Assembly: GCF_947172395.1 (NCBI RefSeq)
Contig: NC_069086.1
Span: 9,766,501-9,830,500 of the forward strand
Source of the DNA: Bicyclus anynana
Lineage: Eukaryota > Arthropoda > Insecta > Lepidoptera > Nymphalidae
Reading direction: 5' to 3'
Length of the DNA: 64,000 nt
Position 1 is the stretch's first letter. Every line of letters starts with the position of its first letter. The translations under genes were made by a program, and so were the position numbers. Positions 22,511 through 34,430 of this stretch are shown in pieces. The notes beneath the pieces are model-generated. The model did not search any database, was not told where the DNA came from, and saw only the letters and a list, made by a program, of their open reading frames with translations.

Positions 22511-24264
22511 TCAATCATCTTCACTGGACCAGTCCTTCCCATCATCCTCATCTTCTAAACTGATTTGATCTATTTCTAACAACAATTTTTCTATAGTACT
22601 ATTGGAAATCTCTTCTCCATCTTGTTGTTTTTTGATATACCTGAAAAAGAGTGGTTTTAATTAATAAGATATTTCATATTATATATTTAATTTTATAAAT
22701 CCAATTAACAGTTGTGTGTTATATGAGAATTGTAGTATTGAAGTATTGAGCAAATATGATTGTTTTCATTATAGACAGGTGTAAATTAGTTACGACATAG
22801 TATGTGGAATAAGGGTCTGCAATATATTGATATTAACAAAAGTTATGTATTTCTTAAACCGTAAAAAACAGCTTTTAATAACCTTATTATTGATAAAAGT
22901 TGGGAGGAGGCTAGTTTATCAAAAGTTGTTACTAACCAGATGTTTTTTTACTGTTGATTAATTAATAATTATACAACTTAACAACCACAATATTCTACAA
23001 ATTGCGTGGTACATTATCTCATACAGACGCTCATAATTTTCATTTCTTGGTAATTTAATTAGCACCAGAATCAAGAATTTTCATAAATAAAAAAGTTGAT
23101 CATCTCATCCAGATTAATTGACAAATGCTCCGTATGTAAGGTATTTGTTATTCTACCAATATAACACTTATTGAATTTTAGCTAATGTTCTTTAGAGGTT
23201 AAAAAATGCTTCTTTAGAGGTGAAAAAAATAGTCATCTTAATTTTGACCTCATGTTTTCATATATGACAAATATTATGGTCCTCAAATTACAATCCAGAA
23301 AAGTATCAACATCTGCCTTCAGAATTGGTAGCAGAAATAAACAATGTTGACTTTTCAAACATGCTTGTACAGTTGAAATAAACATATTTTATTAGTTTGC
23401 TTATCAGTTGTAACTTGTAACCTATTTACATAAATAGACAAAAAAAATGTTACAATAAGGTACCTGAGCAAGGTTCTTCTTTTTCGTTCAGGTAGACTTT
23501 TTAATATTGTTTCATATTTATTATCTTCAGTTTCTTCAGCACTTTTCTTAATAGTCTAAAAAACAAAAATGAATATAATGATTATTAAGACTTAGTTCAT
23601 CTATACAAAGTGGTATTAAAATGAATAGGTTGTAGAACTTCCTTTGCAAGGCATATTACATATGCATAATATGCCTTGCAAAGGAGGTTTTTTTTTACTC
23701 TATTGAGTGAGGATGATTGTAGGCACAAATACGATGACTGAGCAATAAATAGTTTCTTTGAAAGAGCAACTTAATATAATTATAATATTGCACAATGTGG
23801 TATTAATATGAATAGGTTGTATTTATAAGTAATGTTTTGCAGGACTTTTAATTTTAATGATTGAGGATGATTGTGGGCAATGGGATGGCTGAGCAATAAT
23901 TAATTTCTTTTTAAAGGAAAACCTAATGTAATAAGTAGGTTCTTACATTTTCATCGACTGGTTTGCAACACTTAGCACATTTTTTTTTCTCTGAAGCACA
24001 ATTACTACACAATACATGGTAGGCATACTTGACACTTTTTTGCTCACATCCAACACATTTCCTTGGTGCAGTTAATGTTTTATATTTTTTGTATTTTATC
24101 TTCCATTCTATTATTTCTTTACAACGTTCACAAACGCCCGTAACCTCCAAATTATTTAAGATTTTTGTTTTTTTGCTTGTGTCGTGTAAATTATTCTTAA
24201 AGACCGTTCTGTTTTGATGTTTTTGTGGTCGATTTCTGTTTATATTTCCTCTGGAACAACTCAT
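22511..24264 (-). CDS. C9orf85 homologue, Cys-rich zinc-ribbon-like protein
   Basis: Three exons on the minus strand join in frame: 24264-23947, 23555-23464 and 22640-22511 (TGA), encoding 179 residues. The N-terminus matches the human C9orf85 family in layout: GN...RPQKHQNRTVFKNN, then GVCERCKEIIEWKIKYKKYK. Four CxxC pairs follow (CERC, CVGC, CSNC, CAKC), which should bind two zincs. The second exon is basic (LPERKRRTLLR) and the C-terminus is acidic (EDEDDGKDWSSEDD). The molecular role of the family is not established to my knowledge. The gene diverges from the THAP9-like gene across 582 bp. Confidence 0.88.
23641..23684. repeat. palindrome, 18-bp arms
   Basis: cctttgcaaggcatatta (23641-23658) pairs perfectly with 23667-23684 across an 8-base centre. 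Lies in the first intron of the C9orf85 homologue. Confidence 0.7.
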
Positions 24265-24846
24265 AATTACCTAAAATAAATTATTGGATCCAGTAAAAAT
24301 ACGATGTTTCAACTTTCAACGAAATGAGCCCAACATTCCAATCAGGGGGGTGACAGTCCCCTACTCAAGTAGATTTGATGTTTTATAGCGCCATCTAAAG
24401 ATTGCATCTGAACTAATAACTTTTATACGACACGATAGATGTCGTATTTTAAAAAAAAAATATTTGAAAAATTACGAAATATTAAAAAAATAATCATTTA
24501 ATGTTAAATAAAATTTGTTTAAATAGAATAATGTCCTGAAATCAATAAAACAAGAAATCTATTTTAATAAAAATATTTTTAACTCTGGCAATGTACTTCT
24601 AACAAACAAAATATTTTTGTTATCGCAAATCAAAATGGTTGACAAAATACAATGGTGAAACTTCTTTCTGTGCGTGCGCATGTTAGTTGATCTCTCCATT
24701 GTGTATTTCGGTTGTAAAACTCAAAAAAAGTGTGTTGAGTTGAGTTTGTTCTCCTCCGCCTTGCTTTTTGTGATTTTGCCCCAAAATAGTGTTACACAGT
24801 ATTGCGAAAGGACGCTTTTATTGTTATTTATGAACAGTGACTCAAA
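24265..24846. promoter_or_regulatory. shared intergenic region between two divergent genes
   Basis: The 582 bp between the C9orf85 homologue (-) and the THAP9-like gene (+) must hold both promoters. It includes a small inverted repeat atacgaca...tgtcgtat at 24425-24447. No TATA box was placed with confidence. Confidence 0.4.
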
Positions 24847-26045
24847 ATGCCTAAGTTGTGCGCTTTTGGATGTGTTCCCAGTGGTAAGAGCATTATATTT
24901 TTGTATTGTAAGTCGTTTTAAACATAAAAGTCAAAATAACAAAAAAATCCTTTGCATTATATGTTTTCTGCATGCTGGCAAATTATTGATACATTTGTTT
25001 CACAAGCAAGCCATATTCAAATCTAGGCACTTCACTTGACTAGACCATATTAATAGACCTTAAAAATCATTCAATTCCAAAGGATATGTCTTATTTGACA
25101 TCTCGGGTTTGCATTAGAATGATTTCCCCCTTGTTTGATAGTAGCTAATGGTACTAGAACATCATGGGAGAATAAACATATTCTTTTTTTGCAGAGACTA
25201 GAAAAGTGAATAAATACCATGACTAATATATATTAATATATTAATTATTATTATAATAAAATAAAATACTTAACTATAAATGGTTCTATGGTTAGTTAAA
25301 TGTGATTGTGAAAGGAATGGCTATTCAAACCTGCTCTAGGATGCTACCAAATTTAGCTAGGTAGGTAGAACAAAACAAGTCACGAGTGTTAATGTGTCTT
25401 AGAGATTCCTTTTAAACCTTTGTCACAGGCTCAGTGTGGAATTTTTCACTCTACCACACTATAAACCTCATACCTGTACAGGGAAACCATTGAATTTTAA
25501 AACAAATGTTTCTAAACTTAGGTTATATATACATTTATCTATTTTTTTTCAATACAACTCACAATTTTCAATTTGTCATTTTCAGGTATCCCAATGCATC
25601 GTTTTCCTAATGCTAATAAATGCCTTGAGCGTTTTAAAGCTTGGGTTAAACTAGTTGGTGGCAAACTAACCACAGCATCTGATTATGAGCATTACCAGAA
25701 GAAAGTGATCTATGACATTCATTTTACTGAACAAGATAGAAACCGGAATAAACGGCTTAATGCATTGGCTGTTCCGTCACTTCATCTTAGAGGTAGGTAC
25801 ATATATAATAGGAATTTTGTGGTGCTTCATTTCCTATACAGAAAACTGGACACTTCAATCTCATTAATACAAATCAGACGTTAACAAAGGTAGAATAAAC
25901 TATATTCAAGTTTATTGCAAATTATCAAAACTTATAAAGTTGATTTTAATAACTAAATATAAATAATGTTAATAGCCTTTGTATTCAAAATTTTTTTGCA
26001 GTCAGATACATAGTCAACAAATACAATCAATGTTGACTGAAATCA

Positions 26046-26170
26046 TACCTGGTGGAAAGTGACAATGCAATCTAAGATGGAAGACGGCTAACTTGTTAGG
26101 AGTAGGTGACGATATCCACACCACTTACTGTTTCTACATGACATTGTACTGGGATGTTAAATCACTTAGA
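26046..26170 (-). mobile_element. SINE family A fragment
   Basis: 'gtgacaatgcaatctaagatgg' through 'ctgggatgttaaatcactta' matches the reverse complement of the 3' half of family A. It is diverged, and lies in an intron of the THAP9-like gene. Confidence 0.65.
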
Positions 26171-26330
26171 CCCCAGGACATAAGGCTTATAAATGGAGGG
26201 CCGTCAAAAGGCCCAGGCCTACCTTAACCACCCTGCGATTTACTTTAATAATGAAATCATTACTTCATCAATAAAAGTTTGCTGCAACGTTTTATGCCAT
26301 TTTTAATTCATCTTTAATTTATCCACAACA

Positions 26331-26365
26331 ATCTTAGCCTGTCCCTGTTGTGGACAGGCTAAGAT
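26331..26365. repeat. 14-bp perfect hairpin
   Basis: atcttagcctgtcc (26331-26344) pairs with ggacaggctaagat (26352-26365) over a 7-base loop, in an intron of the THAP9-like gene. No terminator role is implied in a eukaryote. Confidence 0.5.
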
Positions 26366-27442
26366 CGTTGAACATACAGCCTGAGTTTTACAATATTTTG
26401 GAAGGATTACGATTGGTTTGTTTGTTCGTTTTCTTGTTTGTTAAGCTTGTTGGTAACAGAAAAAAGTATACAAAAAAATACACAGCTTCAAATGTTACTT
26501 CACACTGGCGAACATTTTGCCATTGTGATAAAAAATGTATTTTTCTTCAAGAAAAATGCTTTTATTACGCAAATTATTTATCCACATCCTTCTTTATACA
26601 TCATATTATTATTATCTCCATATAATTCTCTAGGCCAATGTTGTATGGCCCTTGTGTGCATTCCCCAAATATTGTGATAAACTAATTAAATAACATCTTA
26701 TAACAACACTTTATCAACCTGTTCAGTTACAAGCTTTACATATAATTTAATTTTCAATTATTTCAGAAGAATCTGCCACAATATGTGATAACAGTATTAT
26801 CATTCAACCTCCAACATTGGAAGCTCCAAATACAGGTACTATTATTTATTATCGTTCGTTGATAAACAATGCACATTGATTTTGACTAGTTATTAATAGG
26901 TTACTTCTGGTTACTATTTAAATTGTCAATGTTGTAAGCCTAATGACTAAAGCACAACTGAAACAGGACTTGCAAGTAATACAAAAACAATGAAGAAAGT
27001 GACTGCCTTCTGAGCAGGCGGTAGAGTCACTACAAATAGGATGTTTTAATAGTGGATATAAACTAAGCCTACTTGAAATAAACAAATTTAGAATTTTAAG
27101 ATTATATAAATATAGTATACTGAAGGTTATAATGAAATTCATTTGATTTTATTACAATTTCAGAACAATCTGCAGAGAGTTCCAGCAACAAGCTTATCGA
27201 GCAATCTTCAACTTCCAATGCTTCAAATACAGGTACTTTTTATTATACACTAACAGTTTTTGATACCACAATTTCAGCTGCGTGATATGTGCTTGAGTCA
27301 AAACGCCTGTCGGCCATGATAGTATATTTCAACTGTTTCATTACAACACTGTAATAAATCCCATACAAATGGAGCATTTGACAAAAATATTAGTTAATAA
27401 TTAATTCGTTAATTATTTAACTAGATACTTATTTTTACATAA

Positions 27443-27800
27443 CTAGCGGACGCCCACGACTTCGTCCACGTTGAATTCAGTTTTTCACAAATCCCGCGGG
27501 AACCATGGATTTTTCGGGGATGAAAAGTAGCTTATGTTTTGATCCAGAGTAAAATCGGAAAATATATTTACATATATATACAGGACGTCATTGCTATTTA
27601 TGTACCGAGTTTATTCAAATAAAACAATTCTTATTCTTATTCTTATTCTTATATAGGAAAGAAGGAAGGAGGAGCAAAATGTTAAGTTCTGCCATTTTTG
27701 CGCACTAAGAAGTAGCCTATATCCTTTCTCAGGCTCTAGATTAACTCTGTGCCAAATTCCATTTAAATCAGTTCAGTACTTTCGACGCCTATTCTATACA
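27443..27800 (+). repeat. dispersed 'gcggacgcccacgacttcg' repeat, broken copy
   Basis: 'ctagcggacgcccacgacttcg' and 'aatcccgcgggaaccatgga' match the family at 3121 and 18836. The middle holds unrelated sequence with a (TTATTC)n stretch at about 27630-27650, then 'agaagtagcctatatccttt' resumes. Confidence 0.6.
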
Positions 27801-28017
27801 AAGAAGTATAGATGTTTTTTAAATCTATATTTTTTTTGTCTGTGTAATCAGGCTAGCTAAATGGCAGATGGATGTTAAGTAAAACAGATGACAACACAAT
27901 ATAATATTATATTGGTTTAATAATATTATATTGGTTAAATATTTCATAATAGTTTAAAGTTTTAATATTGACTTCATCTTAAACATTGATGAAATATTTT
28001 ATTTCATACTTTCATTG

Positions 28018-28215
28018 TCAACCCATATTCGGCTCACTGCTGAGCTTGAGTCTCCTCTCAGAATGCGAGGGGTTAGGCCAATAGTTCACCACGCTGGCCC
28101 AATGTGGATTGGCAGATTTCACACACATAGAGAGTTAAGAAAATTCTCAGGTATGCAGGTTTCCTCACGATGTTTTACTTCACTGTTTAAGACACGTAAT
28201 TTAATTTCTTATTAC
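28018..28215 (-). mobile_element. SINE family B fragment
   Basis: 'caacccatattcggctcact' through 'gtttaagacacgtaattta' matches family B. The tRNA-like head is missing. Lies in an intron of the THAP9-like gene. Confidence 0.75.
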
Positions 28216-30572
28216 ATATTTAGTAACTAAAAATAATATTAAAGTAGATTTTTCATGGATTTTTCTAATGATAAAGTGTAATTCTATTTACATTTGTTTC
28301 AGACTTTGTACTCGTATCAAATGTGATGCAGGAACATAATTATAGCACAACTAGCAAATCAATGAGGAAATCATTTGAAAAAGGTAAATAATATTTCTAT
28401 TTATCATTATTCATTGTCAATTCACTACAGAACCAAGCCTTTTTGGAAAGAGCTTAGACTTAAACTTAGCTGCTATAACGCGGGTTGGCGGTCTTATAAT
28501 GATTATTCATCTATTAATGAATTAACAAACTAACAGATGTTATGATAGTGACAGGTACAGATGGCCTAACCTGTTATCCGAGGCATGAAATTGTAGCACC
28601 ATAAACTTCCCGACTCTGGACTTACCGAAATTTTCATACTGTAGGGAACCTCAAGCCCAAAAGGGAATGTTTGAAAATACTTGAGTGAGGCGGCAATATT
28701 AAAAAATGTCGATCATCAGAAATATTCAACCAGCCTGGAACGCTTGCAGCTTTGTAACCCTGTAGCCCTTAATTTAGACTCAAAACGTCAGATTTTCGAA
28801 ATGCACTTTTTTACCCCACATCAACATCTTACCCTACTCTGACGCGATTTATGAGTTTTTTTGGTAATCGATAAATCGCAGGATCTCGTAAACAAAGCTA
28901 CATAGGCTAAACACCAAACCAATTAAGCATCCTTTTAACTTTATTGTATTAATATAATCATTGTAAGTTATATCTTAAAACAGCATAAAATAAATTTACT
29001 TCTGGCTATATGTATGCTTAGATCTATGAAACTATGCAAAAGGTTTTAGGTTTTCTAAAATATCAGATTGAGAGTTTCTTTATACCTATAATAAATTGGC
29101 ATCTACTAGAATAGAATAATTGTCAATTATTCAGTATTATTGGTTAAGAAGTTATAGACATTAACATTTTCAGTGATATTTTAGAAATATATTGTAAGAA
29201 ACTGGTGGGCAGTTTCTATTTCTAGTTAATAACAGATAACAAAACAAAACATCTACAACAAATCATATGAGTAACATCAGGTTTCCTGTATGGATTCCTG
29301 TTTTTTACTAATTGTTATTGTAAATAAATATTTATTTTCCAGGTTCCAAGGTCTCAGCATCTTATGACATCATCCAGATGAAACCCTTTTCAAGAAAAAT
29401 CAAGCATCTGCAAACAGAAATAAGCTGTTTGAGGAAAAAAACAAAGTCTTTTAAAGCCAGACTGGCAAGTGCAACAAAATTGCACAATGATGTAGCATTT
29501 CAACATGTCATTAAGAATATGAGGACACCTGCGCAATTATTTGTGCATATGCAATTACAGGGTATGAAAAAACCTAAGGGCAGACGGTTTACACTCGAAG
29601 AGAAAATACTTGCCTTGTCACTGTATAAAAAAAGTCCAAAAGGCTACTCCTTATTATATAAATATTTTACATTGCCCTCATCAAAAGCAATGAAACGTTT
29701 GCTAAGCAGCATAAAACTGTGCCCCGGTATAAATCCCATTTTATTTAAAAAAATTAAAGAGACTGTCCTTGAAAAGGAAATTCCTGACAGATTATGCAGC
29801 CTTATATTCGACGAAATGTCTTTGACACCCCAGATCTTTTTTGATAAGGCAAAAGATAAAATTGAAGGGTTTGCCACATCGAAAAGTACAAAATTTGCTG
29901 ATCATGCTCTTGTCTTTATGATAAAGGGCTTAAAACAAAATTTTAAACAGCCTGTAGCTTATTATTTTACAAGTGGCCTTCAAAAAATCGAATTGAAAAT
30001 CCTCATTAAATCTGTTGTGACAGAACTTTTAAAAAGTGGACTTATTATTCTTAACACTGTGTGTGACCAAGGTCCTGTTAATGTAAGCGCAATAACAGAA
30101 TTAATTAGTGACACTAGACAGTCATTTATAAAAGAAGGCAAAGAATGGCGACATGACATCTTTTCCGTAAATGGGCACGAAATAATACCTTTATATGATG
30201 TTCCTCATCTAATAAAAGGTATTCGAAATAATTTGATTACCAAAAATATGATTTATAATTATAAGAACGAAAGTAGATTAGTAAAGTGGGATTATTACCA
30301 GCAGGTTTATGCAGCAGATAAAGCGCGTGGAGAGCTACGTTTGCTTAATAAAATTACTGAAGAACACATTAATCCCGAAAAAATTAACAAAATGAGGGTT
30401 AAATCTGCTACACAGATTTTCAGCCACAGTGTGGCTGTGGTTACCGACCATTTGGTGGCCAGAGGACACCTGCCTGCAGAATGCAATAATTTAGTAGATA
30501 TAACTCTCCTAATCGATAAAATATTTGATAGCCTTAATGTCAGCACATTTATTATACCCAATGGTAAAATTT

Positions 30573-30755
30573 CATCATCATCATCATCATATCAGCCGAT
30601 GGACGTCCACTGCAGGACATAGGCCTTTTGTAGGGACTTCCAAACATCACGATACTGAGCCGCCTGCATCCAGCGAATCCCTGCGACTCGCTTGATGTCG
30701 TCAGTCCACCTGGTGGGGGGTCGGCCAACACTGCGCTTACTAGTGCGGGGTCGCC
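30573..30755 (-). mobile_element. 5'-truncated RTE LINE insertion inside the transposase exon
   Basis: The insert runs from a (cat)n-type tail through 'cagccgatggacgtccactg' to 'agtgcggggtcgcc'. It is flanked by the perfect 12-bp direct repeat atggtaaaattt at 30561-30572 and 30756-30767, a classic target-site duplication. Read on the minus strand it is the last part of an RTE protein plus a GAT-type tail. It brings in-frame TAG and TGA codons. Confidence 0.93.
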
Positions 30756-31786
30756 ATGGTAAAATTTACAAAGGAGCAATTAGAAAAAATTCACCGCACC
30801 ATGAACTATGGATGAAAGCAAAAGTGACACTAAAGTCAATAAAATTTTTGCAAAAAAAAGTGTCTGGAAATAAAATACGGTTAGTGGAAACAAGTGTACC
30901 ATCTGTAACAAATTTAATAAAAACGATTAATGGCATGGAAGCAATTTGCAAAATTTTATTTGAGAAATATGGTTATGATGCAGTATTAAGCAGAAATTTT
31001 AATCAGGACCCAGTTGAAAATTTCTTTGGGAACATCAGGAGCTATGGAGCGAGAAATAATTCTCCAAATACAATTTCTTTTGAGGGGGCATTCAAAGCCT
31101 TATTGTTAAATAATTACAATTTACCACACTCTAAAAGAGCTAACTGTGAAGAAGACGTAAATGAATGCCTCCAGAGTCTACATTTTTTTTTAAAGCAAAA
31201 TAAAGATGCTCCTGTTGCTTCCACTGGGGACAATAATATTCCTTTTAACGAAAATTTAATAAACGATTTTGTTCTTGAACCAGACGCGGGGCAAAGAAAT
31301 TACGTATGTGGCTGGGTCCTGACTAAATGTTTAAAAAATATTGTAAAATCTTGTAAAAGCTGCAGAAATTCTATGTTAGACTTCAAAAATAAAAATGAAA
31401 TTAATAATACTTTCATTAAAGCGAAGGAATATGAAAAAAAAAAATGGTTATGCTATCCAAATGAAGCAATGCAAAATTGTTTCCATGACATACAAAATAT
31501 AACGAATTCGTTTTTAAAAAAAGATGTGCCAATTAATAATACAAAAAGAAATATAAAAACTGTTACAAATCTATTAGTCAATTTCCCCATTTTTTGCAGT
31601 AAACATGGGGAAAGGTGTAAAGAATATATTACGGATATATCTATATGCTTGATAATAAACAGTTGGTGTAGATCCATTAACCGTATTTTAAGTGGAAAAA
31701 TAACATACAAAGAATCGGACGATGACACTAAAATTGCGGCGCAAATATATTACAACAAACATAAAAAATACAAAAATAAAAAATAA

Positions 31787-32900
31787 TAAAATCTCTCTTT
31801 GTTTCATTTATGTACTTATCCTAATATTTCGTATGTACTAATTGAAAATATTTTGCCGAATTATAAAAATTATAATATACTTTCAGTTAGTACATAATCC
31901 CTAAAATATACAGTTTTCACCGTGTTTCATCGTGTTTTCACTTTGCTACTGTAATATGGCAGCCTACCATATTTTCAGCTTAGTGAAGTTAAGCGGCGGG
32001 AATTGTATTGAAACATTTGAAATGAAAGGGTGTAACAGTACAGTAGATATGTATGGATAGGTATATCTATATATAGTCAGATTTAGTTCGGATGCAAGTT
32101 GTAGAGGTCGCTACGAGTTCAATATTTCCGCGAAAAAAACTCTGAAGAGGGCTCTCTTTTCCCATATACTTACTCTACTCTTTGATTCCAATTTCCACTA
32201 GCAAGGACCGCAAAATAAAATATACCTACAAAGAGAAATGACAGTGACTGACACTGACAGCCGTCACGTGTGACTGACAGTGAAACACAGAACACCAATA
32301 CTCCTAACAGTTTTTTTTTGTAATTATTTAATGGCCCTAGATACCAGTCTTCAAAGGTCTCAGTGACAGTTTCAGACGAATTATATAGGGATCTATCTTG
32401 CAAGACGTTACCACTCTATCAAAGTATAAGATCAACGATGTAACGCCTTTATAAATAGTAGTTTCTATAAAATCGATGTTTCATTGTTGTAATCCTTTTT
32501 GTCGTGTAAAGAACTTCCTAAAAAATCGTGTAAAGAGCACCCTAAATATGCCTAATAAGAATCGATTCTTCAGCCGTAACACCAAAATATCGAATATGTA
32601 ATCGAATATTCTGTGTAACGTGTAGAGAGTCTAAATGATGTGTTTGTTAGTCTGTGTAAAACACGTGCATGCATTGCGTATCATAATTGATAATTTTTGA
32701 TGTGAGAGTTTACATCATTTCCCATAAATAATTACAAACTTTAATTTGGGTGCGAGTCCATATGAATAATGGTCTGAGGCTAGTTGTTATCAAAGAGTAT
32801 ATTACCTAATTACTATGGTTGATTGTTATGTATATGTAATCTGTGTCTGTTCTCAACTTATCAATCAGGTTCTGTGGGTACTGGGTTCTGTCTTTGTTTT
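31787..32900. other. 3' flank of the THAP9-like gene; no gene seen
   Basis: AT-rich sequence with no convincing open frame or recognised element. 31787-31900 may hold the 3' UTR of the transposase gene. A terminal inverted repeat of an ancestral P-like element was looked for here and not found. Confidence 0.45.
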
Positions 32901-32908
32901 GTCTGTGG

Positions 32909-33392
32909 CAGGGTTCCCAACTTAGGGGTTTTCCCCCCAGATTTAGGGGGCAAATAAGTGAAATGGGATTTTATTAAGGGTCTGAAATTTTTAGGGGTAT
33001 TTTCAGGGATTTTTTGACTTTTTAATATTTTTAAATTGATGATAATTTTAATATTTCTTTCTTGACCTAGCGACTTATAACGACATATAATACATTATTC
33101 TACAACACAAAATAGAACTCTGAGGCAACTGGCGGCAATTTTCATCGAATAAAAAATTGTTAAATTTATTAATTGTCAACATGTATGATTTCAAAAAAAT
33201 ATCTGAAACTTCAGATAAAGATGTAATATTTTGTCTGTATTAAATATAGACTTTTGAAACATATTACAGCATTTTATTTCTAAATTATTATGAATTTAAA
33301 TGTTTTAGGGGGACAACTCAATAATTAGGGCGATTTTAGGGGTTTTTGACACAAACTTTAGGGATAAATGTTTTGGAGAGTTGGTAACACTG
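32909..33392. mobile_element. non-autonomous hAT-type element (MITE) with perfect 8-bp TSD
   Basis: The element starts cagggttcccaactt and ends gagttggtaacactg, so its ends form imperfect terminal inverted repeats of the CAGNGTTNCCAAC type. Identical octamers GTCTGTGG flank it at 32901-32908 and 33393-33400. An 8-bp duplication with CAG-type ends is diagnostic of hAT transposons. It has no coding capacity; the interior is AT-rich with many 'taggggg' motifs. Confidence 0.85.
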
Positions 33393-33578
33393 GTCTGTGG
33401 TTTTTTTTGCGGCTTGATGGCGGCTTGGCTACGTTTTCGTCATCATCCAAATATTCCGATTACTTTTAATTTGTAAGAGCTAATTTAATTACTAAACCGT
33501 TAGCTAAATAGGTAGGCACCTGTCTGATTATAATCCGTTACTAATAACGTGAGGTTTCGCCTGCTGCAGCTGTTCTTG
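33393..33578 (+). other. candidate 5' non-coding exon of the zinc-finger gene
   Basis: A consensus donor GTAAGT begins at 33579 after 'gcagctgttcttg', and the first coding exon of the zinc-finger gene at 37440 starts with an acceptor 20 bp before its ATG, so a non-coding first exon must exist upstream. This is the best donor I see; the exon's 5' end is unknown. Confidence 0.3.
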
Positions 33579-34249
33579 GTAAGTAGAAAAACTTAATTTT
33601 GCTTTTATCATAATATACCGAAGCGAACTATTACACAGCGAAGTGGCGGTACATACTACTTATCAATCGATTTGTTGTAATGGATCACAATGCTACATAG
33701 CGAACATTAATGATCGTGCAACTTAAAACACTTGGTTTAGCTAATGTTTTAAGTGATGGAGGGTAATAGTAGAAAGTTGAAGAGAATGATGACTATTCAA
33801 ATCGTTGTACAGAAATGAAAAATAACAAATTACATTTCAAAAGTAAGGAACAATATCTGTTTTAGAAAGCTTAGCAACTACAACTATTCAGAGAATTTAT
33901 TGTGCTATTGAGCAAGAGAGTGACAAAGTGAGCAACTTTCAGTGAGAACCATACACAATTATAGAGTTATTTCTTTTTCTCATTTTACAGTTACCCATCA
34001 CTACATACAGATACAAATCAAATAGGTACTAGAATCACTAGGATGATGACAGTTTTTAATTATATTTGTAATAAGAATATGTTTGTAATAGAGCAATTTT
34101 GTAGAAGTAACAGGTTATGTGTGATAATTACTTTCAGAGCTATACTACAGCCATGTTCGATGTGCACTATTTACCAACAAACAAATCACAGTAATATTAT
34201 AAAGGTCTGTGTGTACACACTTTCACTCACATGTAAGTGTGTATGTTTG

Positions 34250-34430
34250 TTCCTCCTTTATGCTGGGGCTACTGAAGCAATTTGCCTGAAATTTAAAAAG
34301 AATATTGATATTAATCTGGATTTACTTCCTTTTTCTTCAACTTCCATGAAAAAGGCCATGGTCCCGTAGGATTTGTGAAAACTGAATTCAACTCAGACGA
34401 AGGTGTAGGCATTAGCTAGCATTTCATAAC
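34250..34430 (-). repeat. dispersed repeat fragment, reverse orientation
   Basis: 'aaggccatggtcccgtagga' followed by 'tttgtgaaaactgaattcaa' is the reverse complement of the 'gaattcagtttttcacaaatcccgcgg' block of the family at 27443. Confidence 0.55.

Larger units (their letters stand above)
24847..31786 (+). pseudogene. THAP9-like P-element-family transposase gene, interrupted by an RTE insertion
   Basis: Six coding exons share one frame: 24847-24883, 25586-25792, 26767-26835, 27164-27232, 28303-28383 and 29343-31786. Exons 1-2 encode a THAP domain (CAFGC, MHRFPN, FKAWVKL, HF, AVPSL), but the Cys expected three residues before the His of HF is Tyr (codon 25711-25713). Exons 3 and 4 look like duplicates. 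The last exon encodes a P-element-type transposase with RNase H-like residues: Asp in LIFDEMSL (29810), Asp in VCDQGPVN (30065) and Glu in QDPVENFFGNIRSYG (31016). A 183-bp LINE piece plus a 12-bp target duplication splits it, adding 195 bp, so the frame is kept, but an in-frame TAG at 30620-30622 would end the protein after about 580 residues. Without the 195 bp the frame is about 903 codons, the size of THAP9. Otherwise open, so the damage looks recent. No terminal inverted repeats were found. Confidence 0.87.

Noticed and set aside
24674..25039. 121-residue frame overlapping the first THAP exon
   Set aside because: It is in a different frame from the THAP coding exon and continues through the donor into intron 1.
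34043..34369. 108-residue plus-strand frame
   Set aside because: It runs into reverse-oriented dispersed-repeat sequence (34250-34430) and has no recognisable domain.
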